A DNA stretch of 64,000 nucleotides from Neolewinella xylanilytica. GTDB lineage: Bacteria; Bacteroidota; Bacteroidia; Chitinophagales; Saprospiraceae. The notes under the pieces are model-generated. The model saw only the letters and a program-made list of their open reading frames with translations. It was not told where the DNA came from and did no database searches. Both the position numbers and the translations under genes were made by a program. This document shows positions 34,823 to 43,259 of the stretch, one piece after another; position 1 is the stretch's first letter, and the number at the start of each line of letters is the position of its first letter. The stretch is from the NCBI RefSeq assembly GCF_002934605.1, contig NZ_PTJC01000006.1, forward strand, positions 558,001 to 622,000. Direction: 5' to 3'.

Positions 34823-35116
34823 TCAATGTTCCGCGTAGCGGGCTATAAGCTTTTCCCGCATCTCGAAGTAGGTTACCAAGTTCTGGATGTACACTTTGCT
34901 TTTCATACGCTTAATGTGACGTTCCACCCGGAGTGCCTGTAGACGTGTCGTGCAGACCATGCTCGACACAAGCATCCAGGGCTGTCCTTTCGCTGTAAAG
35001 GGGGTGGACTTATCCACGGAATTATGCTGTTGTAGACGCTCTTTGGGGGCTAGCGCTGTACTTCCAATGTAACAGCGATGGATGCGTTCGCTATACAAAA
35101 TGTAAACGTAAAACAA
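34823..35116 (-). CDS. GIY-YIG nuclease domain protein
   Basis: 97 residues, the size of a single GIY-YIG domain. FYVYILYSERIHRCYIGST supplies the GIY-like and YIG strands. KERLQQHN carries the conserved arginine, and ALRVERHIKRMKSK the metal-binding glutamate. Relatives are UPF0213/URI-like small nucleases common in Bacteroidota, with mostly unknown targets; no separate DNA-binding domain is present. It lies in the same orientation as, and inside, a series of tRNA-derived repeats, with a degenerate unit on its upstream side and a full-length pseudo-tRNA on its downstream side. Confidence 0.9.
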   Translation of the reverse strand: MFYVYILYSERIHRCYIGSTALAPKERLQQHNSVDKSTPFTAKGQPWMLVSSMVCTTRLQALRVERHIKRMKSKVYIQNLVTYFEMREKLIARYAEH

Positions 35117-35133
35117 CTACAAGGGAAATTTGG

Positions 35134-35197
35134 AAACGAGGGTAGTTCCGAAAACGGAGTCGAGCTGACCTCAATATAATGTATCCAGTAGGATCAA
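35134..35197 (-). pseudogene. Highly degenerate tRNA 3'-half copy beside the GIY-YIG gene
   Basis: On the plus strand ACGAGGGTAGTTCCGAAAAC and GCTGACCTCAATATAATGTA align in order with the array unit (CGAGGGTGACTC... CCGACCTCAGGATTATG). The T-loop position again carries a small hairpin (TTCCG-AAAA-CGGA). It continues directly into the first regular 103-bp unit. Confidence 0.5.
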
Positions 35198-35815
35198 TAA
35201 AAAGGACTTCCCCGATCTGGGAAAGTCCTTTGTAGCGCGAGGGTGACTCCCCCGATAGTTATCAGGGCCGACTTCAGGATTATGCATCCTGCGTCACATA
35301 AAAAAAGGACTTCCCCGATCTGGGAAAGTCCTTTGTAGCGCGAGGGTGACTCCCCCGATAGTTATCGGGGCCGACCTCAGAATTATGCATCCTGCGTTAC
35401 ATAAAAAAAGGACTTCCCCGATCTGGGAAAGTCCTTTGTAGCGCGAGGGTGACTCCCCCGATAGTTATCGGGGCCGACCTCAGAATTATGCATCCTGCGT
35501 TACATAAAAAAAGGACTTCCCCGATCTGGGAAAGTCCTTTGTAGCGCGAGGGTGACTCCCCCGATAGTTATCGGGGCCGACCTCAGAATTATGCATCCTG
35601 CGTTACATAAAAAAAGGACTTCCCCGATCTGGGAAAGTCCTTTGTAGCGCGAGGGTGACTCCCCCGATAGTTATCGGGGCCGACTTCAGGATTATGCATC
35701 CTGCGTCACATAAAAAAAGGACTTCCCCGATCTGGGAAAGTCCTTCGTAGCGCGAGGGTGACTCCCCCGATAGTTATCGGGGCCGACTTCAGGATTATGC
35801 ATCCTGCGTCACATA
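35198..35815 (-). repeat. Six tandem 103-bp units: tRNA-Met 3' half + palindrome + terminator
   Basis: The word GGACTTCCCC recurs at 35204, 35307, 35410, 35513, 35616 and 35719 (then at 35822 in the real tRNA's terminator), an exact 103-bp period. On the minus strand each unit reads anticodon arm (CAGGATGCATAATYCTG, still CAU), GAGGTCGG, palindrome CCCCGATAACTATCGGGG in place of the T-loop, GAGTCACCCTCGCGCTA (T-stem and acceptor 3' strand), then a terminator hairpin with a T7 run. The 5' half (acceptor 5' strand and D-arm) is absent. The units at 35307, 35410 and 35513 look identical, implying recent amplification. Confidence 0.93.
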
Positions 35816-35850
35816 AAAAAAGGACTTCCCCGATCTGGGAAAGTCCTTCG
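35814..35850 (-). terminator. Terminator of the intact tRNA-Met
   Basis: On the minus strand AAGGACTTTCCC pairs with GGGGAAGTCCTT around AGATC and is followed by T7. It is the parent of the terminators in the array units. Confidence 0.85.
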
Positions 35851-35924
35851 TAGCGCGAGGGTGACTCGAACACCCGACCTCAGGATTATGAATCCTGCGC
35901 TCTAACCGGCTGAGCTACCGCGCC
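35851..35924 (-). tRNA. tRNA-Met (CAU)
   Basis: A 74-nt cloverleaf on the minus strand. The acceptor GGCGCGG pairs with TCGCGCT (wobble at both ends), with discriminator A. The D-stem is GCTC/GAGC with GG in the loop, the anticodon stem CAGGA/TCCTG with loop TTCATAA (anticodon at 35888-35890), and the T-arm GGGTG-TTCGAGT-CACCC. CCA is not encoded. CAU could mean elongator Met or, after lysidine modification, Ile2; sequence alone does not settle this. It is the only intact tRNA in the window and the parent of the downstream array. Confidence 0.93.
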
Positions 35925-35974
35925 ATTATACGTCACCGCAGGGCCCTCGACCCCAGGCTTCGTGTAAGCGGGTG

Positions 35975-35982
35975 CAAATATA
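35975..35982 (-). promoter_or_regulatory. tRNA promoter (-7 element)
   Basis: TATATTTG on the minus strand exactly fits TAnnTTTG and lies about 50 nt before the tRNA 5' end. A TTG word about 20 nt farther upstream could serve as the -33 element. The stretch from here to 36150 contains no other supported feature. Confidence 0.6.
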
Positions 35983-36150
35983 CAAGAAGTCCCATACCAA
36001 CGCAAGTCGAAGACCTCCTTTTAATTCGTGTTTTCGGACGGCCGGCTGAAAAGGGTGTACTCGTGCCCGAATGGAGCAGGGGAAACGACTTCCAGCAAGC
36101 TTAATTTGGCCTTAACCTGCGCTTCAAGGTCGCCGGGTACTTTGCGGCCC

Positions 36151-37968
36151 ATGAAGCCAGTAGTCTGTTTTCTCGCCGTGTTGATCGCGCTCGGTTTGAA
36201 TCTGTCCTTTACCAAACAGCGGGCGGTGCTCGGAGAACCGGGAGCAGCCTACGCGGTCTTCGTCACCCGGACCGACAACCTGGTTGCGGTTTCGGAAGCC
36301 GTTCGCAATGGGGGCGCCGGAGCGCAGGAACTGCAACGTGCCGTAGCGGATGCGCGCCTGGCCTACAAGCGAACGGCCTGGTTGATCGACTACTACTATC
36401 CGAGTTTCGCGACCAAACACTTCAATGGGGCCCCCTTGCTGAAGGCGGAGAAATACGGTACCCATTCCACGATCGAACCGCCGCGGGGACTGCAAGTGCT
36501 CGATGAAATGGTGTACACGGATCCCCTCGATAAGGAACAAATCGCCATACTGGCGAAAGACGTACAAACCCACGCCCGCCAGCTGGCCGGGGAAGTGGCC
36601 GGTCGACCCTATGCCCTGGAGGAAGTACTGGAGGCCATGCGGATGGAAGTGATCCGCATTCCGACGCTTTATCTCACCGGCTTCGATACGCCGGGCTCGC
36701 TGATGGGGATTCCGGAAGCAAAGGCAGCCCTCGAAGCCATGGCAACCATTCTACGGGAGCAATCCGTACTCGCGGATTTTCCCGCCTTTTCCGGCCTGCT
36801 CAATACCTTCGACGGGGCGGCCTTACACCTCTCCCGGGTTGCGCATTTTGATGATTTCGACCGATTAGCTTTCCAGCGGGACTATCTGAACGGCCTATAC
36901 CGGGAGCTGGGAGAGCTTCAGCGGGAAGCGGGGCTACCGGCCGCCGTTCGATTTCCGACCGGACGGAATCCGAATGGCTTATCGCTCTTCGCCGATGAAT
37001 TTCTAGATCCCTACGCCTACACGGAACTTCGGGCGGAGGAAGACGGACCGAAATTACGCGCCCTCGGAGAACGGCTTTTTTACGACCCCGCGCTCAGTGA
37101 AACGGGTACCCTGAGTTGCGCCAGCTGTCACCGGCCGGAGCGGGCATTCACCGACGGAAGCCTGGGGATCACCGATCGGAACGCACCCACTTTGATCAAT
37201 GCGGTCTATGCGGATCGGTATTTTTACGATCTCCGTGCCTTCTCCCTGGAGCAGCAGGCCGAGCACGTGATTTACGACCACGGGGAATTCGACACGGATT
37301 ACCCTCGCCTCATCCGGCGATTGAGCGAAAGTCCTACGTATAGCGCTGCTTTCGAAGAAGCGTTCGGCCGCCGGGCCACCATTAACGAGGCCACGTTTCG
37401 CGCCGCTCTGGCTAGCTACGTGCTGTCCCTCCGCTCCTTCAATAGCCCGTTCGACCGGTATGCACGGGGAGAAACCGACGTACTCGATTCGCTGGCGCGC
37501 CGGGGGTACAACCTGTTCATGGGCAAGGCGGGCTGCGGCACCTGTCATTTCGCGCCCACCTTTTCGGGTTTGGTACCTCCCTTATATATGGATAACGAAA
37601 GTGAGATACTCGGGGTACTGGCTAAGCCCCACGACTGGACCAAAACGCTGGATGCCGACCGCGGACGAGCCGCAGGGGGGCTGGAATACGAAAACGTATG
37701 GATCTACGAGCGGTCCTTTAAAACACCTACCGTGCGCAACGCCGCGCTAACGGCTCCCTACTTTCATAACGGGGCGTATAGCAGTTTGGAAGCGGTCGTG
37801 AATTTTTACGATCTCGGTGGGGGAGCGGGTATCGGCCTGGAAGTCGCTAATCAAACCCTCCCCGCCGATCGTTTGCAACTGACCCCGCACGAAAAAGCCG
37901 CCTTGATCGCGTTCATGGAATCGCTCACCGATCCGATCCCCGCCCTTTCGGAGCTAACCACACGTTAA
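36151..37968 (+). CDS. Di-heme cytochrome c peroxidase family protein with helical N-terminal domain
   Basis: 605 residues. The start at 36151 opens a signal (MKPVVCFLAVLIALGLNL); the frame upstream crosses non-coding sequence. The first half (about 25-290) is a predominantly helical domain not found in minimal peroxidases. The C-terminal half is the bacterial di-heme peroxidase/MauG-type domain with heme sites CASCH (323-327) and CGTCH (462-466). It also has the conserved RNAPTLINAVYADRYFYDLR segment and FKTPTVRNAALTAPYFHNG, which contains a likely distal residue. It would act in the periplasm on peroxide or in oxidative protein modification. It is monocistronic. Confidence 0.92.
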   Translation: MKPVVCFLAVLIALGLNLSFTKQRAVLGEPGAAYAVFVTRTDNLVAVSEAVRNGGAGAQELQRAVADARLAYKRTAWLIDYYYPSFATKHFNGAPLLKAEKYGTHSTIEPPRGLQVLDEMVYTDPLDKEQIAILAKDVQTHARQLAGEVAGRPYALEEVLEAMRMEVIRIPTLYLTGFDTPGSLMGIPEAKAALEAMATILREQSVLADFPAFSGLLNTFDGAALHLSRVAHFDDFDRLAFQRDYLNGLYRELGELQREAGLPAAVRFPTGRNPNGLSLFADEFLDPYAYTELRAEEDGPKLRALGERLFYDPALSETGTLSCASCHRPERAFTDGSLGITDRNAPTLINAVYADRYFYDLRAFSLEQQAEHVIYDHGEFDTDYPRLIRRLSESPTYSAAFEEAFGRRATINEATFRAALASYVLSLRSFNSPFDRYARGETDVLDSLARRGYNLFMGKAGCGTCHFAPTFSGLVPPLYMDNESEILGVLAKPHDWTKTLDADRGRAAGGLEYENVWIYERSFKTPTVRNAALTAPYFHNGAYSSLEAVVNFYDLGGGAGIGLEVANQTLPADRLQLTPHEKAALIAFMESLTDPIPALSELTTR

Positions 37969-38080
37969 GCAGGATGTGTCATTGTGAAGATATTGTGAAT
38001 TAAATGCACTTAACAGTGCTTTAATTTCCAGGACACACCCCATAGAGACCTTTGGAACAGACCTAAAAATTCCAGTCTCT

Positions 38081-41000
38081 ATGCCTAACACATCTACCCT
38101 TTGTTTAATCATGCTCTTCCTGCTGGGTGCGTTGCCGCTCACGGCCCAGTTCCAAACTACTTCGGTGCGCATCGCCAGTAGTAGCGACGATGCCGAGGAA
38201 GCGGGGGCGGACGCTTCCAATCCCGGCGCCATCGATCTGACGAGTTCCGACGTGGAGCTCGTCCGGGATGGCAACAATCAATTCATCGGGCTTCGCTTCC
38301 CCGCGCTCGAAGTTCCGGCCGATGCCTTCATCACGAACGCTTACATCCAATTTACCGTCGACGAGACGGACAACCTGGGCGGCTCCGTGCTGATCATGGT
38401 GGAGGATACGGACGACGCCGCGACCTTCGACGAGACCAGTGGCGGCATCTCCGGTCGCCCCGTAGTAGCCGATACCATTACCTGGAGCGACATTCCGGAA
38501 TGGACGAGCGCCGGCGATGCCGGTGAAGACCAACGCACACCCAACCTTGCCGACCTTGTCCAGGCCGTGATCAGCCGTGACGGCTGGGCGAGCGGTAACG
38601 CCGTATCCTTTATCCTGACCGGAACGGGCGAACGCACCGCGGAATCCTACGACGGAACCCCCTCCGAAGCCCCCATGCTGGTCGTCGAGTACGTCAAGGC
38701 CATGACCGCCACCTTCTCCCTGACCGCCAGCGAGGACGACGTAGAGAGCGACCTGAGCAATGGTAGCCTGTACACCAACAGTTCCGATCTGGAACTGACC
38801 ACGGATGGCGAAACACCCCAGGTGGTCAGTCTGCGGTTCCCCGAGGTATCCCTTCCCGCCAACTCGACCATCGGTAGCGCCTACGTTCAATTCACGGTAG
38901 ACGAAGTGACCACCGGCGGCGACGTGGACGTCATGATCCTCTTCGAGGAATCGGGCGATCCCGATCCGATCGGGGGAAGTTATTTGCCCACCGATCGAGA
39001 TTTTGCCCTGGAAGTATTCTGGAACGACATTCCCGACTGGACTACCGAAGATGCTGCCGGACCGGAGCAGCGGACCCCCGACCTCTCCGGATCGCTGCAG
39101 CAGCTCATCAACCGGGAGGATTGGCGCAATGGTAATGCCGTGGTGATCGGTATGGTCGACCCCATAGCCCTCAACGTTCCGGGCTACTCCGGGAACACCG
39201 GGAAGCGCACCGCTCAGAGCTACGACAAGAGCCCCGAAGCCAGTGCCCAATTGGTGGTCACCTACTTCCCTCCGCTGGAATACCTGAACGGTTCCTTTCC
39301 CGTAGCCCGTGCATCTTCCTGGAAGTACCTTGACAGTGGAATCTCGCTGGACGAAGCGGACTGGACCGGACTAGACTACGACGATGCAAACTGGGCCTAC
39401 GGCGATGCCCCGCTGGGCTACGGCGACGGCCGGGCATCGACCGTAATCGACTACGGCAACGACACCCTTAACCGGCACGTGACAACCTACTTCCGCCACC
39501 TCTTCGAAGTGGAGGACGCCAGCCAGTACGACAGCCTGCTATTCGACGTGCTGCGCGACGACGGCGTGATCGTGTACGTCAACGGGGAGGAGGCCTTCCG
39601 GCAAAATATGCGGGTGGGCCCCGTCACGTTCGACGACTACGCCCAAAACAACGTAGCCGGGCCGGCAGAAACCGCCTACTACCGGTCCAAAACCGGTAAC
39701 CTCCTACGCGACGGACTGAACGTCATCGCGGTCGAACTCCACCAATCGGATCCGACCAGCGACGACGTCGCCTTCGATATGGAGGTGTCCTTCACGCTGC
39801 CCCCGCTGGAACCGGCGACCTACCCGCTCGCGAAGGGATCGGCCTGGCACTTCCTCGATACCGGCCGCTCCCTGGACAGCGTTGCCTGGCAGGATACGAC
39901 CTACGCCCGCTTCGACGATGCCTGGGAATGGGGCTACGGTCCGCTCGGCTACGGCGACGACGCCACCACCGAGATCAAGTACGGTCCCGACCCCGACGAT
40001 AAATACGTCACCAGCTACTTCCGCCGGGAGATCGACATCGATCCGGCCGAGCTACCCGATAGCATACAGCTGGGGCTGCGGCGGGACGACGGCGCCATCG
40101 TCTACCTCAACGGTGAGGAAATCCTTCGCTCGAATATGCCCGCCGGCGACACCGTCGATTACCGCACCTTCGCCAGCGAAATAATCGGGGGGACGCTCGA
40201 AGCGGCTTACGTGACCACAACCCTCCTGCCTTCCCGCTTCCGCGACGGCGTCAATACGCTCGCGGTCGAAATCCACCAGGTTTCTCCCACGAGCTCGGAT
40301 CTGGTATTCGACCTGTACCTGGACGCCGCGCCCGTGGTGAACCCGCCGGCACTCGGCTGTACGGAAGGGGCGGACCACATCGCCTGTTTCACCTCGATCG
40401 CGCCAACCGCCCAGACCACGAAGCTGATCATCCCCGATACCAGTCATCGCTTCCAGCTCATCCACAAGCAGGGAACGGCCTACACCATCGGCGGTGGCAC
40501 CGTACCGGGCAACCACGACTTTACCGCTTACGTACCCACCGACGGAAGTAGCGAGCGGGGCCACCTGAGTATCAACCACGAGAACACCCCGGGCGGAGTA
40601 TCGATGGTGGATCTGCACTACGACTCCCTCTCCCGGCTTTGGCAGATCGACAACTCCCAGGCCGTCGATTTCTACAACGAAAATCTGGTGACTACGACGC
40701 GCAACTGTTCCGGCGGCATCACGCCGTGGGGTACCGTCATTACGGCCGAAGAAACCGGCAACAGCGGCGATGCGAACAACGACGGCTACACCGACGTGGG
40801 CTGGCTGGTCGAAATCGATCCCGTCACCGCCCGTGTCCTAAGCTACGGAGAAGGTGGAGACCCCAAAATCGTAACCTCCACCGAAGGAAAGCAAGAGAAA
40901 CTGTGGGCCGTAGGCAACATCAGTCACGAGAACGCCCTGGTGCTCGACGACGAAGTGACGCTCTTTACCGGGGAAGACGGTGGCTCCAGCGCCCTGTTTA

Positions 41001-42223
41001 AATTCGTGGCCGATAACCCCCGCGACCTTTCTAGCGGTACGCTATACACCCTGGTACTGGACGATCCGGTGGTGGAGTACGAGCCCACCGGCACCACCGG
41101 AAGCTGGGTCGTGGTACCCAACACCACTAAGGAGGACCGCAACAATACCCGTTCGCTCGCCATCGCGCTCAACGCTACCAACTTCAACGGCATCGAAGAC
41201 GTAGAGGTCAACCCGCTCACCGGTCAGATCTACTTCGCGGCCAAGGGAGCCAGCCGGACCTACCGCTTTACCGACGGCGCGGATGGCGTCACCGAATTCG
41301 AAACCTTCGTGGGGGGTATGAGCTACGTACTGAATACCGCGGACGGCGTCTTCGTCGAGCCCTGGGGCGGCGGTAACGACAACCTGACCTTCGACGACCG
41401 CGGCAACCTCTGGGTACTGCAGGACGGTGGCAATAACTACATCTGGATGGTGCGCCCCGACCACACCCAGGAGGCTCCGAAGGTGGAACTCTTCGCCAGC
41501 GTGCCCATCGGATCGGAGCCGACCGGCCTGACGTTCAGCCCCGATTATCGCTTCGGTTTCTTCAGCGTACAACATCCGAGTGGAGCCAACCAGCCACAGG
41601 AGGATGCTACCGGAGACGAAGTAGTGTTTGACGCTTCGGCGTCGGTAGTGATCGCCAGAAGCGGCGAGCTCGGTGCTCAGCCCCCCGTCGTTGCCTTCGT
41701 ATCCGACGTACAGCGGGTAGCGGTAGGAGAGACCGTGCACTTCACCGACGTGAGTGCCAACGGCGTTACCGAACGGCAATGGGTGTTCGACGGTGGCGTT
41801 CCCGCCATTTCTTCCGATTCGATGGTGACGGTCCGGTATAACGGACTCGGACTGTACCAGGTACGCCTGGCGGTGGCCAACGGACAGGGCGGAGATACCA
41901 TCACCCGGGTCGATTACATCGAGGTCGTTCAATCGACCAGCGTAACCGATTTGGCCAAAACGACCGGTCTTTCCGTATTCCCGAACCCCACTACGGGTAA
42001 GCTCTCGATCCGGATGGACGAAACCGCCAACCTGGACCTGACCTTCGAACTGTTCGACCTGACCGGAAGGCGGATCACCGAACTCGACCGGGTCAAGGGA
42101 ATGCCCGGAACGCATACGTGGACCTACGAAGTTTCCCCCTTCGGTAGTCTTAACCAGACCGTGGTCCTCAAGATTACGGCCGGTGACCAAGTCACCCACC
42201 GCATGATTCACTTCAGCCGGTAA
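38081..42223 (+). CDS. Multidomain secreted PhoX-like (DUF839) protein with T9SS sorting domain
   Basis: 1380 residues with a signal peptide (LIMLFLLGALPLTAQ). Order of parts: two related DNRLRE-like beta domains (about 25-205 and 210-390; each has LRFP..., YVQFTVDE, DIPEWT/DIPDWT); two related jelly-roll domains (about 400-570 and 575-750; WKYLDSG/WHFLDTG, LGYGD, LRDDGVIVYVNGEE/LRRDDGAIVYLNGEE); a PhoX/DUF839 domain (about 755-1190) with NCSGGITPWGTVITAEE and ISHENALVL; a PKD-like domain (about 1200-1290); and a T9SS type A sorting domain from SVFPNPTTGKLSI. PhoX enzymes are calcium/iron alkaline phosphatases; activity here is inferred. It is predicted to be surface-anchored or secreted through T9SS. 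Confidence 0.93.
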   Translation: MPNTSTLCLIMLFLLGALPLTAQFQTTSVRIASSSDDAEEAGADASNPGAIDLTSSDVELVRDGNNQFIGLRFPALEVPADAFITNAYIQFTVDETDNLGGSVLIMVEDTDDAATFDETSGGISGRPVVADTITWSDIPEWTSAGDAGEDQRTPNLADLVQAVISRDGWASGNAVSFILTGTGERTAESYDGTPSEAPMLVVEYVKAMTATFSLTASEDDVESDLSNGSLYTNSSDLELTTDGETPQVVSLRFPEVSLPANSTIGSAYVQFTVDEVTTGGDVDVMILFEESGDPDPIGGSYLPTDRDFALEVFWNDIPDWTTEDAAGPEQRTPDLSGSLQQLINREDWRNGNAVVIGMVDPIALNVPGYSGNTGKRTAQSYDKSPEASAQLVVTYFPPLEYLNGSFPVARASSWKYLDSGISLDEADWTGLDYDDANWAYGDAPLGYGDGRASTVIDYGNDTLNRHVTTYFRHLFEVEDASQYDSLLFDVLRDDGVIVYVNGEEAFRQNMRVGPVTFDDYAQNNVAGPAETAYYRSKTGNLLRDGLNVIAVELHQSDPTSDDVAFDMEVSFTLPPLEPATYPLAKGSAWHFLDTGRSLDSVAWQDTTYARFDDAWEWGYGPLGYGDDATTEIKYGPDPDDKYVTSYFRREIDIDPAELPDSIQLGLRRDDGAIVYLNGEEILRSNMPAGDTVDYRTFASEIIGGTLEAAYVTTTLLPSRFRDGVNTLAVEIHQVSPTSSDLVFDLYLDAAPVVNPPALGCTEGADHIACFTSIAPTAQTTKLIIPDTSHRFQLIHKQGTAYTIGGGTVPGNHDFTAYVPTDGSSERGHLSINHENTPGGVSMVDLHYDSLSRLWQIDNSQAVDFYNENLVTTTRNCSGGITPWGTVITAEETGNSGDANNDGYTDVGWLVEIDPVTARVLSYGEGGDPKIVTSTEGKQEKLWAVGNISHENALVLDDEVTLFTGEDGGSSALFKFVADNPRDLSSGTLYTLVLDDPVVEYEPTGTTGSWVVVPNTTKEDRNNTRSLAIALNATNFNGIEDVEVNPLTGQIYFAAKGASRTYRFTDGADGVTEFETFVGGMSYVLNTADGVFVEPWGGGNDNLTFDDRGNLWVLQDGGNNYIWMVRPDHTQEAPKVELFASVPIGSEPTGLTFSPDYRFGFFSVQHPSGANQPQEDATGDEVVFDASASVVIARSGELGAQPPVVAFVSDVQRVAVGETVHFTDVSANGVTERQWVFDGGVPAISSDSMVTVRYNGLGLYQVRLAVANGQGGDTITRVDYIEVVQSTSVTDLAKTTGLSVFPNPTTGKLSIRMDETANLDLTFELFDLTGRRITELDRVKGMPGTHTWTYEVSPFGSLNQTVVLKITAGDQVTHRMIHFSR

Positions 42224-42295
42224 TCGTTCTCCTTTTTTTCGTCGCGCCCGAGTGCAACCGGTTCCACCGGTGCACTTGGGCACTTTACTTTCATC

Positions 42296-43198
42296 ATGCC
42301 CCTGCTCCTCATCGTCATCCTTAGTCTCATTTCACCCGCGCTCGGCGCCCAATACGCCAACGCTGACCTTCCGGTGTACGAACGCGTGGATTTAGCCAAT
42401 ACCGCCCGCCCCACCGCGTACCAACTCAATCTGCGGGATCAGCAGCTTTTCCGTTTGCCGGAAGGGACGCGGTACCTGGCACGGCTGACCTACCTCAGCC
42501 TGATGCGGAACGAGCTCGAGCGCTGGGACGACCAACTCACCGCGCTACACCGGCTCGAAGTGCTCAACTTGCAGGAAAACCACCTTCGGGAGTTGCCGCC
42601 GGCCATCGGCGATCTACGGCACATCCGGCGATTGGTGCTCACCCACAATCAATTGAAAACCCTGCCGCCGGAGGTCGGCCGGCTCCGGAAACTCACTTAC
42701 CTTCACGCTGACCTGAACGAGCTCGATCGACTGCCCGCCAGCCTTTCGGAATGCCGCCGGCTTCAACTACTGGATCTGCACGGGAATCAGCTCAGCGAAG
42801 TGCCCCGCTCTTTGGATCGGATGAAGCACCTTGCCCAACTGAATCTTGGGTACAATCAATTACGGGAGGCCGACATTGCCTGGGCGAAGTTGCCCTCCCT
42901 GGTCGAGCTGAACCTGGAAGCCAACCGGCTGCGGCGGCTGCCCGCTTCCCTCGGTACACTGCCGAAGCTGACCTCCTTGATACTCACCGGTAACGAACTG
43001 ACCCAACTACCCGCAAGCATCAGTCAACTGGGCCAACTCAAACTGCTCGTCCTTTCCGATAATCTTTTGGAGCGGTTGCCCTACGATCTGTCGGGGTTAA
43101 AGGAATTGCGCACCCTCATCCTTACGGATAACCCGCTGGCCGCGGGCGAACTCGACCGGATCCGAAACGCACTGCCGAATTGTAAGGTGTACTACTAG
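42296..43198 (+). CDS. Exported leucine-rich repeat protein
   Basis: 300 residues with a signal peptide (MPLLLIVILSLISPALGAQ). About nine 23-residue leucine-rich repeats follow (LTYLSLMRNELERWDDQL, LEVLNLQENHLRELPPAIG, and so on) of the LxxLxLxxNxLxxLP class, with short cap regions. LRR solenoids mediate protein contacts; no catalytic domain is attached. No T9SS domain is present at the end (LPNCKVYY), so it is probably periplasmic. It follows the PhoX gene by 72 nt. Confidence 0.9.
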   Translation: MPLLLIVILSLISPALGAQYANADLPVYERVDLANTARPTAYQLNLRDQQLFRLPEGTRYLARLTYLSLMRNELERWDDQLTALHRLEVLNLQENHLRELPPAIGDLRHIRRLVLTHNQLKTLPPEVGRLRKLTYLHADLNELDRLPASLSECRRLQLLDLHGNQLSEVPRSLDRMKHLAQLNLGYNQLREADIAWAKLPSLVELNLEANRLRRLPASLGTLPKLTSLILTGNELTQLPASISQLGQLKLLVLSDNLLERLPYDLSGLKELRTLILTDNPLAAGELDRIRNALPNCKVYY

Positions 43199-43259
43199 TC
43201 TGACCGGCGGACCGAACCCCCAACCACCCCACGGCGATCAAGGGGTATACCGAATCGCC

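Noticed and set aside
35198-35815. CRISPR-like regular array
   Set aside because: The period is regular, but the whole 103-bp unit repeats with no variable spacers, the units align with the adjacent tRNA and its terminator, and no cas genes are present.
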